From positions 1-64,000 of the forward strand of contig CAWEAZ010000003.1 in the NCBI GenBank assembly GCA_963807155.1: a stretch of 64,000 nt of DNA, in the 5' to 3' direction. Each line of letters begins with the position of its first letter. Positions within the stretch are counted from its first letter, which is position 1. A program made the translations under genes and the position numbers. This stretch comes from JACCZX01 sp963807155. GTDB lineage: Bacteria > Pseudomonadota > Gammaproteobacteria > Burkholderiales > Burkholderiaceae_F. This document shows positions 63,603 to 64,000 of this stretch, piece by piece. The notes below the pieces were generated by a model. It was not told the DNA's origin and searched no databases. It saw nothing but the letters and a program-made list of their open reading frames with translations.

Positions 63603-64000
63603 TTACCGCACCACGTTCAACGTAACGAACAGCGTCACCAGCACGAGGATGCCGATGATCATTCCGAACGCATAGTGATAGATATAACCAGACTGCAGCA
63701 GCCGCGCGGTGCCGGCGATCCACCCGACGACCTTCGCGCTCCCGTTGATTGCGATACCGTCGATTAAGCCGACATCGCCACCGCGCCACAGACCCAACCC
63801 GATCTTGCGCGCGCCGCCGGCGAACACGACCTCATTGATCCGATCGAGGTAGTACTTGTTGTCGAGGAGCCGATACAGCCCGGCAAAGCGCTCCTTCAGC
63901 GCAGCAGCAAGGTCGGGGCGCCTGAGATACAGAAACGCCGCGAGTGCAACCCCGGCCAGAGCGAGATAGGTGGGCGCGGAGAGAAACCCGTGCAGTCCCA
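63603..64000 (-). CDS. nuoL: NADH-quinone oxidoreductase subunit L, C-terminal part
   Basis: Partial: the gene runs off the right end of the window, which contains the last 132 codons. The frame reads HGFLSAPTYLALAGVALAAF, LLDNKYYLDRINEVVFAGG and the final helix YAFGMIIGILVLVTLFVTL, matching the C-terminal end of NuoL that includes the last transmembrane segment. It is the first visible gene of the nuoL-M-N-nudix run. Confidence 0.92.
   Translation of the reverse strand, partial: GLHGFLSAPTYLALAGVALAAFLYLRRPDLAAALKERFAGLYRLLDNKYYLDRINEVVFAGGARKIGLGLWRGGDVGLIDGIAINGSAKVVGWIAGTARLLQSGYIYHYAFGMIIGILVLVTLFVTLNVVR

Noticed and set aside
1..64000. CRISPR arrays, insertion sequences, prophage or integrase genes
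   Set aside because: I looked for regularly spaced repeats, transposase-like frames and terminal inverted repeats and found none.

Overview
The window reads as chromosomal DNA of a GC-rich betaproteobacterium, most likely order Burkholderiales. This rests on the gene families and their order: two Bug/TctC tricarboxylate-type binding proteins, the block cysS-alkA-accA-tilS-lysC-tRNA-Ser, the block TPR-ppiA-ppiB-lpxH / cysE-trmJ / suhB, dapA-bamC-MBL, pyrG-kdsA with eno-ftsB, and nuoL-nuoM-nuoN-nudix. No phage, insertion sequence or CRISPR array was found.

Layout. 0-4 kb is accessory: a ModA-like binding lipoprotein, a Bug receptor and a divergent sulfatase. 4-15.8 kb is housekeeping: tRNA-Ser(GCU), lysine/threonine pathway entry, fatty acid synthesis, tRNA modification, cysteine supply, lipid A and protein folding. 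15.8-26.6 kb holds a Bug-PdxA pair, mutS, slyD, the ribosomal oxygenase roxA, a small lipoprotein, and dapA-bamC-MBL. 26.6-31 kb is trpS, a membrane metalloprotease, yciO and an RNase AM-like PHP enzyme (the last two adjacent as in E. coli), then an alpha/beta hydrolase. 31-35.2 kb has an acyl-CoA synthetase, two tandem paralogous unknown proteins, a gamma carbonic anhydrase-like protein and Hsp33. 35.2-40.7 kb is a distinctive accessory cluster: an ECF sigma factor of the type found beside kinases, a divergent membrane Ser/Thr kinase with a long extracytoplasmic region, and a vanadium-haloperoxidase-like lipoprotein; all three are broken by frameshifts. 41-48 kb returns to the core (ftsB, eno, kdsA, pyrG). 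48-60 kb is a mix of repair, transport and catabolic genes (TerC, AlkB-like, HpaB/4-hydroxybutyryl-CoA dehydratase-like flavoenzyme, RES-Xre toxin-antitoxin, CDF exporter, CoA-transferase, thioesterase, SDR, ETF-ubiquinone oxidoreductase). 60-64 kb is the end of the complex I operon.

A dominant property is the number of single-base frameshifts in genes that should be essential (accA, tilS, pyrG) and in many others. In each case the product can be read continuously by changing one base. This looks mainly like residual sequencing or assembly error, although the roughly dozen shifts packed into the kinase gene could also be real decay. I annotate such genes over their full repaired extent and give the approximate position of each shift.

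The most interesting non-core items are the sigma/kinase/haloperoxidase cluster, the RES-Xre module with a perfect inverted-repeat operator over its promoter, the tandem unknown paralogues at 32.8-33.6 kb, and a duplicated fragment of a thioesterase gene start at 57.4 kb. I see no clearly unprecedented system.
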